The notes under the pieces are model-generated. The model ran no database searches. It was not told the origin of the DNA and saw nothing but the letters and a program-made list of their open reading frames with translations. Positions 1 through 8,255 of a stretch of 64,000 nt of DNA are shown here, piece by piece. The position numbers and the translations under genes are program-made. How positions within the stretch are numbered: the first letter of the stretch is position 1; every line of letters begins with the position of its first letter. Origin of the DNA: JAWKOK01 sp963765875 (GTDB lineage Bacteria; Chloroflexota; Anaerolineae; Caldilineales; Caldilineaceae); contig CAVXYK010000029.1 in NCBI GenBank assembly GCA_963765875.1, forward strand, positions 1-64,000, written 5' to 3'.

Positions 1-198
1 AGTTCCCCAGCGGTTGCCAATGGACGCGTCTACATCGGATCAGGCAATTCGCCCTTCTTCTACTGTCTTGACGAGGAGACCGGTGTACCACATTGGATCT
101 ACAAGCTCGGTCACCGTGTCGAGGAGGCGACGCTCTGCATCTACCGCGACAAGGTCTTCGTGCTCGCGGCCGACGGCTACGTGCACGCCATCGAGTAG
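1..198 (+). CDS. C-terminal end of a PQQ-type beta-propeller repeat protein (5' truncated)
   Basis: Reading frame 1 is open from the first base to the TAG at 196-198 and gives 65 residues. The text contains propeller-blade strings typical of PQQ/BamB-like repeats: NGRVYIGSGN, then FYCLDEETG, then DKVFVLAADGYVHAIE at the very end. Such repeats (strand, Asp-x-x-Thr-Gly turn, Trp) build eight-bladed propellers found in outer-surface scaffolds or PQQ enzymes. Only the last blades are visible, so neither the full function nor a signal peptide can be judged. An ATG at 14 in another frame opens a shadow frame and is not used. Confidence 0.7.
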   Translation, partial: SSPAVANGRVYIGSGNSPFFYCLDEETGVPHWIYKLGHRVEEATLCIYRDKVFVLAADGYVHAIE

Positions 199-233
199 CT
201 GCATTTGTGTTAGGCCATGGCAAAGAAATAGTG

Positions 234-313
234 ATCCACGAAGAGCACCAATAAACACGAAGTAAGGGTTGACCTTCGTGAATCTTCGTGAAGATTCGTG
301 TCCCTTCGTGGAT
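234..313. repeat. Intergenic inverted repeat of the CACGAAG type
   Basis: ATCCACGAAG at 234-243 is exactly reverse-complementary to CTTCGTGGAT at 304-313. Between them lie further copies of TTCGTG/CACGAA (255-262, 275-280, 285-290, 295-300). The block is a non-coding, partly palindromic spacer before the gene at 388. No function is evident. Confidence 0.6.
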
Positions 314-387
314 AGTTATTTTTCTGCATTGGCCTTAAAGACGCCGGAACCGATAGGAAATCTACTTTTCGAGGAGGGACCCAAACC

Positions 388-711
388 ATGAGTGAACAAC
401 TTCCACCATCAGTCTCGCATTCCAGACCTTCGCAACTGAAGCCCCTGGGCAAGCCAAAGTCATGGGCCGAGGCCGTGCAAGCGTTGGGCCAGGCCAGCGC
501 CCTGGACCCAAAGACACAGGCGCTCGCCTATCTGGCCGTACTCGCTGCGCTGCGCCTGGAGAGCGGCGTGCCCTTTCACGTCAAGACGGCCAAGCAGGTA
601 GGCGCGTCGCGCGAGGAGGTGATCAGCGCCGTCTTGGTCGGGCTGCCGGCAGCGGGCCATAGGGTCACGCAGGTGCTGCCCGCGGCGCTGGCCGCGTACG
701 ACGAGGAGTGA
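388..711 (+). CDS. Carboxymuconolactone-decarboxylase (CMD/AhpD-like) family protein
   Basis: A 107-residue all-helical protein. The string LESGVPFHVKTAKQVGASREEV matches the CMD/AhpD core, in which a Glu and a His bracket the active-site turn and a Gly-Ala-Ser-x-Glu-Glu motif follows. The two Cys of peroxidase-type AhpD (CxxC) are absent, so an alkylhydroperoxidase reductase role is unlikely; a decarboxylase-like or unknown role remains. GAGGAGG about 12 bases upstream of ATG 388 is the ribosome site. The next gene starts one base after this stop, so the two are probably cotranscribed. The substrate cannot be named from sequence. Confidence 0.75.
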   Translation: MSEQLPPSVSHSRPSQLKPLGKPKSWAEAVQALGQASALDPKTQALAYLAVLAALRLESGVPFHVKTAKQVGASREEVISAVLVGLPAAGHRVTQVLPAALAAYDEE

Positions 712-712
712 G

Positions 713-1588
713 ATGAATACCGACATTCAGGAAAAGGGTTTTGATACAGGCAAAGTGGCGCTTAACTACGCTACGTCCTCTTCTTCGGGTACGCCGTTGG
801 TCCTACTGCATGGCGGTTCGGCACGCTGGCAAGATTTCAATTCTATACTGCCGGACCTTGCTTCAGATTTTCGTGTTTATGCGCCAGATTTTCGGGGACA
901 TGGAAAATCTGACTGGGCGCCCAATACATATCGTCTGCAAGACTATACGGACGACATCATAGCGTTTGCACAAAAACAATTGACTGAGCCGGCATGCCTC
1001 TTTGGTCACTCGCTCGGGGGAATCGTCGCCTTGATGGTTGCTGCTCAATATCCAGCGGCTGTTCGAGCAGTGGCAGTTGGCGATGCCCCGTTGTCGAGCA
1101 AGACCTGGTATGAACATCTTAGCCTGAGTCGGGATAGAGTCGAAGCCTGGCGAGAATTGGCAGGTGGGCAACAGCCACTGCCGGTCGTAATCGAGCGACT
1201 GAAGGATTCGCCATTTGAGGTTCCCGGCCAGAACGAACCTATCGCCCTACGCCAAGTGATGGGCGAAAACTCCCCGGTATTTGAGTGGATCGCCACCAAT
1301 CTATATAAAAATGATCCAGATATGATAAGTGCAGTACTGGAACGTTTTGAGACCACGGCTGCCGGCTATGAGATGGATATAGTTTTGCCGGCCATTCAGT
1401 GTCCGGTATTATTGATGCAGGCTGATCCTTCGGCCGGCGGACTCATGACTGATCGGGAAGTAGCGCAGGCGCTACCGCTTTTGGCACAGCCACAGCATGT
1501 GAAATTGTCGGGGGTCAGCCACGTTCTTCATAATAATCGCAAGGAGCTGGTTCTAGCCGAGCTGGAGGCGTTTTATGAGACGTGCTAA
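713..1588 (+). CDS. Alpha/beta-hydrolase fold esterase or hydrolase
   Basis: A 291-residue protein with the complete alpha/beta-hydrolase signature. LVLLHGGS near residue 30 supplies the oxyanion-hole loop. GHSLGG carries nucleophile Ser100. An acid in LLMQADPS near residue 240 and a His in SGVSHVLH near residue 268 complete the triad. Family members hydrolyse esters, lactones or C-C bonds in the cytoplasm. No signal peptide is seen. It starts one base after the CMD-family gene, a pairing common in aromatic or lactone degradation (enol-lactone hydrolase plus carboxymuconolactone decarboxylase). That pairing is suggestive only, because the rest of such a pathway is not present nearby. Confidence 0.85.
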   Translation: MNTDIQEKGFDTGKVALNYATSSSSGTPLVLLHGGSARWQDFNSILPDLASDFRVYAPDFRGHGKSDWAPNTYRLQDYTDDIIAFAQKQLTEPACLFGHSLGGIVALMVAAQYPAAVRAVAVGDAPLSSKTWYEHLSLSRDRVEAWRELAGGQQPLPVVIERLKDSPFEVPGQNEPIALRQVMGENSPVFEWIATNLYKNDPDMISAVLERFETTAAGYEMDIVLPAIQCPVLLMQADPSAGGLMTDREVAQALPLLAQPQHVKLSGVSHVLHNNRKELVLAELEAFYETC

Positions 1589-1674
1589 CTCTTGATAGCC
1601 AACAGAATATTGAGGATCTTCCCAATAATGTCTTTGGCGTTGACAAGCCATTCTGATTCCCTTCTGAGAGATCC

Positions 1675-1899
1675 ATGATGTTATTCCCTGACCTCGCCCT
1701 GGCCCGGCGACTAAAATTGCATGAGGCTTGGAGCAGCAGCGAACATGCTCGTACGCAAGCCCGGCTCTATCCAGAGACTGGCGGGGCCTCCCAACCTCTG
1801 GCAGAAGGATGTTTGGTCTATTTGGGCGCCTTCATTCAGGACAATTTCAAGTCCTATCTTGATAGCGTTGAACGCTCTATTGCTGCAACTCACTCATGA
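1675..1899 (+). pseudogene. Remnant of a GNAT-type N-acetyltransferase (N-terminal part)
   Basis: A 74-codon frame starts with LFPDLALARRLKLHEAW and RTQARLYPETGGASQPLAEG. This resembles the conserved N-terminus of a GNAT acetyltransferase group, where a FxDLxLARRLE helix is followed by a LyPExGA(A/C) strand. Similarity fades after about residue 50, and the frame stops before any acetyl-CoA-binding Q/RxxGxG/A motif. I read it as a truncated gene remnant; a chance open frame is the alternative. It sits alone between the hydrolase and the GH127 gene. Confidence 0.4.
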
Positions 1900-1996
1900 G
1901 TCATACCGTTTACCCATTCACGACCATGATGTCGTTGATTGACCTCTCAACCAGCAAACAGGACAATGCATCAATAACAGAGGAGTTCAGGCAAAA

Positions 1997-3959
1997 ATGC
2001 AACCGAAACAGCGAGCCATCATCAATGATGCAGTGAGCCCACATGTGAAATTGAAAAACATCAACATCGGCGATTGCCGGTGGACGGAGGGTTTTTGGGC
2101 CGACAAGTACCAACTATGCGAAGACGTCATGGTGCCGCATATGGGCACGCTGCTCAAAGGCGACATCGGCCACGCCTACAACAACTTCAAGATCGCTGCC
2201 GGCCTCAAGAGGGCGAGGCACAAGGGCATGTGGTGGCATGACGGCGATTTCTACAAGTGGATGGAATCGGCCGTGTATGTCTACGCCAACAATGGCGACG
2301 AAGCCATCATCGTCGGAACTGGATGAGATCATTGAAGTCATCGGCAAGGCCCAGGCCGACGACGGCTACTTGTCGACGCCGGTCATGATCAGGGGCGTGG
2401 GCCGTTGGTCGAACGTGACGCACCACGAGCTCTACAACAGCGGACATCTGCTGACCAGCGCCTGCATTCACCACCGGGTCACGGGCAAGACGAACTTCCT
2501 GGACATTGCCGTCAAGCACGCCGACTATCTCTACACGGTATTCAGCCCGCAGGATCCGGAGCTGGCCCGTTTTGGCTTCAACCCCTCCCAGATCATGGGA
2601 CTGATGGAACTTTACCGCACCACCAGAGATGCGAAGTATCTTGAACTGGCGGAGATCTTCATCAACATGAGAGGGTCCGTCCCCGTTGAGGAGCATCCGA
2701 CCGTGCCCTATTTTTTCATCGGGGACCAGTGCCAGATGCGCACCCCACTTCGGGAGGAAACCGAGGCTGTCGGCCATGCGGTGCTGGGCATGTATCTCTA
2801 CGCCGGGGCTGCGGACGTCTATGCGGAAACGGGCGAAAAGGCGCTGCTGGAAGCGCTCGACCGGATCTGGGACGACGTGATCGATCAGAAGATGTATGTC
2901 ACCGGCGCGCTGGGCCAGGTCCATCATGGCGCGTCCGGCCGCTTCGACATGGTGCACGAGGCATTCCAGGATGAATACATGATGCCCAATGCCACCGCCT
3001 ACAACGAGACCTGCGCGAACATCGCCAATGCCATGTTCAACTGGCGCATGCTCGGGCTCAAGGGAGAGGCGAAATATGCAGACATCATGGAACTGGTTCT
3101 GTACAACAGCGCGCTGGTGGGCATCAGTGACGACGGCAAGCACTATTTCTACGCCAATCCGCTGCGCATGAACCACGACGCCCGCGACTATTCCGATACC
3201 GAATCTGCGACGCGTGAACCCTACATCGAGTGCTTCTGCTGTCCGCCCAATCTTGTGCGCACCATCGCAAAATCTGCCGCATGGGCGTACAGCCTGTCAG
3301 AGAACGGGCTCTCGGTGAATCTGTATGGCGGAAACAGGCTGGACACAACGCTGTTGGACGGGTCAAGAATCGTGCTCACCCAGGAGACTCGCTATCCATG
3401 GGACGGCGCCGTTCAGATATGCGTGCAGGAGTGCAAGGAGGCGCCCTTTGAGATGCTGCTGCGCATTCCCGACTGGGCCGAGGGCACAACGATCCGCGTG
3501 AACGGCGAAGATGCCGGTGTGGAGACAACACCGGGCACATTTGCCAAAATTGAGCGTCCTTGGAAACAGGGCGACATTGTTACCCTGGATATGCCGATGG
3601 AGATCAGGCTGCTCGAAGGTCATCCCCGCATCGAGGAAGTCCGCAACCAGGCAGCCATCCAACGCGGTCCCGTGGTCTACTGCATTGAATCGCCTGACCT
3701 CCCGGAAAACACGGGAATTCTGGATGTCTACTTGCCGATCAGCTCCGATCTTGAAGCGGAATACCATCCAGAACTGATGGGTGGCCTGACCACGATCAGC
3801 GCAGAAGTTGCCTTGCGAAAAGACAAGAAGGAAGGCATGTATCGGGCGCTGAACAAACTTGAGTGGCAGACCGTCAAAACCCAGTTTGTGCCATACTATT
3901 CATGGTGCAATCGAGGAGAGAGCGAAATGACGGTCTGGGTGCCGATCATGTGGACGTAG
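1997..3959 (+). pseudogene. GH127 (DUF1680) beta-L-arabinofuranosidase-like glycosidase, one frameshift
   Basis: Two overlapping frames form one protein of about 650 residues. The first (1997-2326) gives VKLKNINIGDCRWTEGFWAD and HNNF-like helices of the GH127 (alpha/alpha)6 barrel. The second joins near 2310-2320 and runs to 3959 with ELDEIIEVIGKAQADDGYL, HELYNSGHLL, NETCANIAN and the ECFCCPPN motif. That Cys-Cys-rich motif, with a nearby Glu, holds the zinc-bound Cys nucleophile in this family. GH127 enzymes release beta-L-arabinofuranose from plant-type glycans. No signal peptide is seen, so a cytoplasmic role is likely. A single base gain or loss at about 2315 breaks the frame; everything after it is intact. 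A sequencing error and a genuine lesion are both possible. GAGGAG lies upstream of ATG 1997. Confidence 0.85.
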
Positions 3960-4028
3960 CGCGCTCCATAAGGCCAAGTCTGAGACCTGACCCGACGACC
4001 GGCGTATTGATTTGGGTGTGGTCAAAAT

Positions 4029-4132
4029 TCAGTACTTCACGATTTGTCATTCTGAGCGGGTTTTTTCGAATACTTCACTCTGGCAGGTGACCAGCGAAGA
4101 ATCTCGCTTTTCACCAAATCGTGAACTACTGA
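4029..4132. repeat. 104-bp hairpin element with 18-bp terminal inverted repeats
   Basis: The 18 bases at 4029-4046 match the reverse complement of 4115-4132 with one mismatch. Just inside lie TCATTCTGAGC (4048-4058) and GCGAAGAATCTCGC (4094-4107), the two halves of an intergenic repeat sequence I have met in many bacterial genomes. The size and symmetry suggest a MITE-like or REP-like element. It is non-coding and lies between the convergent GH127 and dehydratase genes, where it may also fold as a transcript-end hairpin. Confidence 0.7.
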
Positions 4133-4145
4133 TATTGGTTATAGC

Positions 4146-4205
4146 GATCCTCCGGGAGGGGCACGGCGTAGTCCTAGTCTGCCGTCATCACCCTCCCGGA
4201 GGATC
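4146..4205. repeat. Perfect 15-bp inverted repeat, 30-bp loop
   Basis: GATCCTCCGGGAGGG at 4146-4160 is exactly reverse-complementary to CCCTCCCGGAGGATC at 4191-4205. It is GC-rich with no T-run, so it is not a classical terminator. It sits 14 bases after the 104-bp element in the same convergent spacer (3960-4322), which otherwise shows no gene. Confidence 0.7.
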
Positions 4206-4322
4206 TCGGGGTTCAAAACCAGTTGGGAACCGTGGGGCATGTGGCGGGGCGGGAAAACAGATCGAACCACAACAGTGAGTTCGCCCGCCCGACCACCCTC
4301 AACGCCCTGCGTATAGCCGCCC

Positions 4323-5483
4323 CTACCAGTTCGTCATCGACCCATCACGTCGATGCAATTTCGGCGCTTCCCACATCTTGAACTCCTGTTTCTTGATTGC
4401 CTCTTCATCCACCTCAACGCCAAGACCCGGTGTGTTCGGCACCGTGAAGTTCGGTCCGTCCTGTTGGGTGTCCAACGTGAAGATCTCCTCGTCGATGAAC
4501 TTGCGCTTCTCTGTAGGTGACGAGCGCACTTCCAGCCAGGCGAAGTTGGGCACGGCCGCGGCCAGGTGGATGGTCGCCGCCGTGCAGACCGCGCCCAGCG
4601 GATTGTGGGGCATGAGGTCGATGTAGTGGGACTCGGCCATGGCCGCCACCTTCATGGACTCAGTCAAGCCGCCCAGGTTGCAGACGTCGACACGCGCGAA
4701 GTTAGTGATGCCGCGCTCGATGTAGGGCAGGAACTGCCACTTGCTCGACATCTCTTCACCGATGGCCAAGGGCACGCCGGTCATGGTGCGCAACTGCTCG
4801 TAGGCCTCGGGCGTCTCGTCACGGATCGGCTCTTCCAGGAAGTCGAGCACGCCATTGGGCATGCGCTGGCAGAAGGAGGCCGCTTCAGCCACATTGAGAC
4901 GGTGGTGATAGTCGATGCCCAGCACGAAGTCGGGGCCGAACTGCTCACGCGCTTTGGTCAGCCAATGGGCAGTCGTGCCGATGGACTCGCGCGGCTCGAA
5001 GAGACCACCACCCCCGCCGTGGGCGACATAGCCCGGGATGGTGCGAATCACATTCCAGCCCGATTCGAGCAGAAGCTGGATATCGTCCATCAGTTCCGGC
5101 CCGGCGGCTACATGCGTGGTAGCAAAACAGGGCACGAGGTCACGATGTTTCCCGCCCAACAACTGGTAGACGGGCACGCCCAGCGCTTTGCCGGCAATGT
5201 CGTAGAGTGCGATGTCAATGGCAGAGATGGCAGCGGTCAGCACGCGTCCGCCCTCAAAGTATTGGCTGCGATAGAGTTCCTGCCAGATTGCGCTGATCTG
5301 CATGGGGTCGCGGCCGACCAGAATCTCACGATAATGTTGAACCGCGCCGACCACGGCCAGTTCACGTCCGGAAAGGCCGGCCTCGCCCCAACCGTAGACA
5401 CCCTCATCGGTCTCGACCTTGACCAAACATTGATTGCGATGCCCCACCCAGACTGGATAAGCTTTGACGTCAGTAATTCTCAT
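4323..5483 (-). CDS. Enolase-superfamily sugar-acid dehydratase, galactonate-dehydratase-like
   Basis: A 386-residue mandelate-racemase/muconate-lactonizing family protein. The N-terminal capping domain (about 1-125) is followed by the (beta/alpha)8 barrel. Metal and acid/base positions are visible: D191 and H193 in GIDYHHR, E217 in FLEEP, E243 in IGEEM, and H293 in MPHNPLG. The Asp-x-His on the second ligand strand and the PHxPLG motif fit D-galactonate dehydratase and related acid-sugar dehydratases, which form 2-keto-3-deoxy acids. The exact sugar acid is not decided. It converges on the GH127 gene, and both fit sugar breakdown. ATG 5483 lies at the start of the highly conserved MRITDVKAYPV N-terminus. 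Confidence 0.85.
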   Translation of the reverse strand: MRITDVKAYPVWVGHRNQCLVKVETDEGVYGWGEAGLSGRELAVVGAVQHYREILVGRDPMQISAIWQELYRSQYFEGGRVLTAAISAIDIALYDIAGKALGVPVYQLLGGKHRDLVPCFATTHVAAGPELMDDIQLLLESGWNVIRTIPGYVAHGGGGGLFEPRESIGTTAHWLTKAREQFGPDFVLGIDYHHRLNVAEAASFCQRMPNGVLDFLEEPIRDETPEAYEQLRTMTGVPLAIGEEMSSKWQFLPYIERGITNFARVDVCNLGGLTESMKVAAMAESHYIDLMPHNPLGAVCTAATIHLAAAVPNFAWLEVRSSPTEKRKFIDEEIFTLDTQQDGPNFTVPNTPGLGVEVDEEAIKKQEFKMWEAPKLHRRDGSMTNW

Positions 5484-5761
5484 GGTTCTTCCTTTGTAGT
5501 GGTCTGTTTCGTTTGCTTTTCTGTCACAGATTCACACAGATGAAAAAAGGATAGGACACTGATGATTCCAGAAACACGTTAGGCACCACACAATTAGCTG
5601 TGGATTTCATCTCATTGTCCGTATCCATCTATGGCAAAAAACAAACATTATGTAAGAGCTCAAGCCCTCAGTAATTGCGGACGGTTGGACACTCAAGTGG
5701 AGAATGATACACTTGGCCGGACACAAATCACAACCGGAGACAATCAATGGGAGGGAGCACC

Positions 5762-6232
5762 ATGTCTGAGGAAAGAGCCGCTCAGATCGCCAAAATCGCA
5801 CTATTACCCGATCAGATCGAAACTCTGGTGGCAGACCTATCGGCGGAGCAGCTGACGACCCACTATTTACCCGACGAGTGGACTGTCGCCCAGAATGTCC
5901 ACCATCTGGCCGACTCGCACATGAACAGCTACATTCGCTGCAAGCTGATGATGACTGAAGATCATCCAATGCTGCGCTCCTACGATCAGGATCGATGGGC
6001 AGCGTTGCCGGACGCAAGCACGGCCGACCTGACGGCCTCGCTGGCGCTGCTGCGCAGTTTGCATAAACGTTGGGTAGTTTTCTGGGAAAGTCTATCGGGC
6101 GAAGAATGGCAGCGGACCGGTCAGTTCACCAGCGGCAACACCATCACGCTGAAGAAGCAACTAGACCTCTATGTGTGGCACGGAGAGGCCCACATCGACC
6201 AGATCACACGCACGCTGGCAGCGGGTGGATAA
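5762..6232 (+). CDS. DinB/YfiT-like metal-binding protein
   Basis: A 156-residue four-helix DinB-superfamily protein. The metal-site histidines are visible: one in VHHLADSHMN near residue 45 and two in WHGEAHIDQI near residue 140. Family members use such a His triad to bind Zn or Ni and act as bacillithiol or mycothiol S-transferases or related thiol enzymes; the cofactor here is unknown. An in-frame ATG at 5747 exists, but GGGAGGG at 5749-5755 is correctly placed for ATG 5762, which is taken as the start. The gene stands alone, between two repeat-rich spacers. Confidence 0.8.
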   Translation: MSEERAAQIAKIALLPDQIETLVADLSAEQLTTHYLPDEWTVAQNVHHLADSHMNSYIRCKLMMTEDHPMLRSYDQDRWAALPDASTADLTASLALLRSLHKRWVVFWESLSGEEWQRTGQFTSGNTITLKKQLDLYVWHGEAHIDQITRTLAAGG

Positions 6233-6236
6233 GAAG

Positions 6237-6326
6237 ATCACCACAGAGACACGGAGTTACACAGAGAAAAGCATTTCCTGTTTTTCCTCTGTGAACTCTG
6301 CGGCCCCTCTGTGCCTCTGTGGTGAT
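6237..6326. repeat. Intergenic inverted repeat of the ATCACCACAGAG type
   Basis: ATCACCACAGAGACACGGAG (6237-6256) and CTCTGTGCCTCTGTGGTGAT (6307-6326) are reverse complements with two mismatches and enclose 50 bases. It lies between the convergent DinB and plsY genes. It resembles dispersed CACAGAGACACAGAG spacers seen widely in bacterial genomes. Confidence 0.65.
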
Positions 6327-6335
6327 GTCTTTCCC

Positions 6336-7004
6336 CTACCACAACGAAATGACCCGTTCATCCTGGGTGCGAATCTTCTCGCGGTTGCCCTTGAGCGCGA
6401 CCATGACCGATATCAAGGCGATCACGCCAAAGACGATATAGGGCCAGGGCGACAATTGATTAACGCCCAACATCAGGAAGATTGCGAAAGCGCTGAGACC
6501 GACGCTGAAGGTGGCAATGGAGGCAATGCGCGTCCACCAGTAGAGGAAGGCGCCAATGATCCAGATCATGCCGCCGACCAATGGCGAGATGGCCATGGCC
6601 GTCGCCGCGCTGGTGACACCGCCGGCCCCACCTTTGAAGCCATTGAAGATCGACCAGTTATGGCCAATGACGGCCATGCCGCCCGCAAGCGCAGCGCTCA
6701 GCTGCACCACCGTCTGGCGCATGGTGGCCTCGTCAATGGTCATAACGCCCGGTTCGGGGAAGATCTGGTAGAAGAGCGCTCGCGTCAACCAAACAGCGAC
6801 CGCGCCCTTGACGGCATCACCGATGACAGTCGGGATCGCGGCCTTGAGGCCGGCTGCCCGCCAGGCATTGGTGCCGCCGGTGCGCCCGCTGCCGACGGTA
6901 CGGATATCCACGCCGTAGAGACGGCAGACCCATAGCCCGACAGGAATCGATCCGAGCAGATAGCCCAAGAGTGCTGCAATGGGTACGGTCAGCCAGATGG
7001 ACAC
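6336..7004 (-). CDS. plsY: Glycerol-3-phosphate acyltransferase PlsY
   Basis: A polytopic membrane enzyme that acylates glycerol-3-phosphate from acyl-phosphate in phospholipid synthesis. The frame is open further upstream (to 7196), but GTG 7004 with AGGAGT at 7011-7016 gives 222 residues, normal for PlsY, and begins directly with the first membrane helix (SIWLTVPIAALLGYLLGSIP). The three conserved loops are recognisable: GSIPVG, then GSGRTGGTNAWR (usual GSGNPGATN), then NGFKGGAGGVTS (usual FKGGKGVAT). The loops are altered: an Arg-Thr replaces Asn-Pro, and the Lys of the third loop is Ala. The identification is firm, but these changes are unusual. It may link to glycerol-3-phosphate made by the glpK cluster. 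Confidence 0.88.
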   Translation of the reverse strand: MSIWLTVPIAALLGYLLGSIPVGLWVCRLYGVDIRTVGSGRTGGTNAWRAAGLKAAIPTVIGDAVKGAVAVWLTRALFYQIFPEPGVMTIDEATMRQTVVQLSAALAGGMAVIGHNWSIFNGFKGGAGGVTSAATAMAISPLVGGMIWIIGAFLYWWTRIASIATFSVGLSAFAIFLMLGVNQLSPWPYIVFGVIALISVMVALKGNREKIRTQDERVISLW

Positions 7005-7089
7005 GGTGAGACTCCTGAATGATAGGAAGGTAGGATCGGTTGAACGAAGTGGCGGAAGGGCGAAGGGTTGATGCGTTTTATGTGCTGCT

Positions 7090-7209
7090 TGCTGCTTGCT
7101 GCGTGAGGTCTCGTCAACGAAGGAGATTTCAAGACCAAGAATACGGTTGGTCGACCCGCTACTTGATAAAGAAAGCGGTTCTCCACCACAGTTCACGCAG
7201 CAAGCAGCA
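7090..7209. repeat. 17-bp inverted repeat, GCTGCTTGCTGCGTGA type
   Basis: The 17 bases at 7090-7106 are exactly reverse-complementary to 7193-7209. A third partial copy (TGCTGCTT) precedes the left arm. The repeat occupies most of the spacer between tpx (whose 3' end is at 7224) and plsY, so it could act as a transcript-end structure for tpx on the minus strand. Confidence 0.55.
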
Positions 7210-7223
7210 CGCAGCCGCCGTTC

Positions 7224-7739
7224 CTACGCAATCTCGCCCAACGCCGACAACGCAGCATCATAGTCCGGATGCTGCGCGACTTCGGGCACATACTCGGCAT
7301 AGCGTACCGTGTCATCGGCATCGATGATGAAGATGGCCCGCTGGTCGAGGCGCAGCTCTTTGATGGTCGTGCCGTAGGCATTGCCAAAAGCCATATCTAG
7401 ATGATCCGAAAGCATCTTGACGCTCTCGACACCGGCGGCCCCGCACCAGCGGGCCTGGGCCACAGGCAGGTCGGCGCTCACCGTCAAAATCACGACGTTA
7501 TCGCCCAAGTTGCCGGCCTCTTCATTCATGCGCCGCGTCTGCGCATCACAGATTCCGGTATCAATGCTGGGCACAACACTCACCAGTCGAACCTTGCCGG
7601 CGGAATCCCCGAGCAAATTGTAGGAAGATCCCAATCCATCAGCCAATGTGACGTCTGTGGCTTTGTCGCCGACGCCGACGGCGCTTCCTTCCAAATGCAA
7701 GGTGGTGTCGCCACCGAGCGTTACTGTACGGTCACTCAT
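7224..7739 (-). CDS. tpx: Thiol peroxidase (Tpx, atypical 2-Cys peroxiredoxin)
   Basis: A 171-residue periplasm-free peroxiredoxin that reduces hydrogen and alkyl peroxides with thioredoxin. The peroxidatic Cys64 lies in PSIDTGICDAQTRRMN, the exact Tpx signature (Pro, Asp-Thr, Cys, Arg). The resolving Cys99 lies in RWCGAAG. Length matches the family. A GTG nine bases earlier (7748) is in frame, but it overlaps the AAGGAG ribosome site that serves ATG 7739. The gene is alone; bactofilin lies upstream in the same direction with a 55-base gap. Confidence 0.93.
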   Translation of the reverse strand: MSDRTVTLGGDTTLHLEGSAVGVGDKATDVTLADGLGSSYNLLGDSAGKVRLVSVVPSIDTGICDAQTRRMNEEAGNLGDNVVILTVSADLPVAQARWCGAAGVESVKMLSDHLDMAFGNAYGTTIKELRLDQRAIFIIDADDTVRYAEYVPEVAQHPDYDAALSALGEIA

Positions 7740-7794
7740 TTTTTCCACTCCTTGTGTGAATCGGACTCATCTCTGATCGGCGACAAACGTCGCA

Positions 7795-8244
7795 CTATGT
7801 GGTAGCGTCGGAAGTCTGATCGTCGGCGCTGCCCACAATAGGTATTTTGCCACCAGACTTGGCAGGCTGCGGTAATGCCAATCGCTCTTCTTGGCCCGAT
7901 CCTTGAATATTCAACTCAGCGTGCAACGAGACGCCTTCATCCATAAAGAAGCTGCCCACGTTCAGCGAGCCATAGACTTGACTGCCGGCCAACAACTCGA
8001 CGCGGTCAGCATGGACAATGCCCCGATAGATGCCGCGGATGCTAATCGTCTTTGCCTTGATATTACATTCGACCCGCGCCGTCTCCGTGAGAATCACATT
8101 GGACGGCGTCTCGATCTGACCACCGTCCACAGCACCGTCGATGCGAATACTCGCGTCACATTGCAGGTTGCCGCTAAACGATGCCCGCGGGCCGATGATT
8201 ACTTCAATGGCATCCGGTTCTGGTCTACGATATTGACCAAACAA
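7795..8244 (-). CDS. Bactofilin (polymer-forming cytoskeletal protein)
   Basis: A 149-residue protein with the bactofilin beta-helix (about residues 15-115). Its turns are seen as IIGPRASFSGNLQCD, IRIDGAVDGG, IRGIYRGIVHADRVELL and GSQVYGSLNV. Bactofilins polymerise without nucleotide and organise wall enzymes, stalks or chromosome ends. A disordered Pro/Ser/Asp tail follows. The start is TTG 8244, chosen because AGGAGG sits five bases before it. It begins 11 bases after the prs stop, so prs and bactofilin are probably one transcript. Confidence 0.85.
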   Translation of the reverse strand: MFGQYRRPEPDAIEVIIGPRASFSGNLQCDASIRIDGAVDGGQIETPSNVILTETARVECNIKAKTISIRGIYRGIVHADRVELLAGSQVYGSLNVGSFFMDEGVSLHAELNIQGSGQEERLALPQPAKSGGKIPIVGSADDQTSDATT

Positions 8245-8255
8245 ACGTTCCTCCT

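Noticed and set aside
2307..3176. 289-codon minus-strand open frame opposite the GH127 gene
   Set aside because: No motif or start signal; the plus strand carries GH127 signatures through the whole stretch.
4566..5543. 325-codon plus-strand open frame antisense to the dehydratase gene
   Set aside because: It mirrors codon bias of the minus-strand gene, has no ribosome site and no recognisable protein motifs; the minus strand has clear catalytic residues.
6233..6335. CACAGAG palindrome considered as a terminator
   Set aside because: The loop is 50 bases and there is no T-run; it fits a dispersed repeat better.
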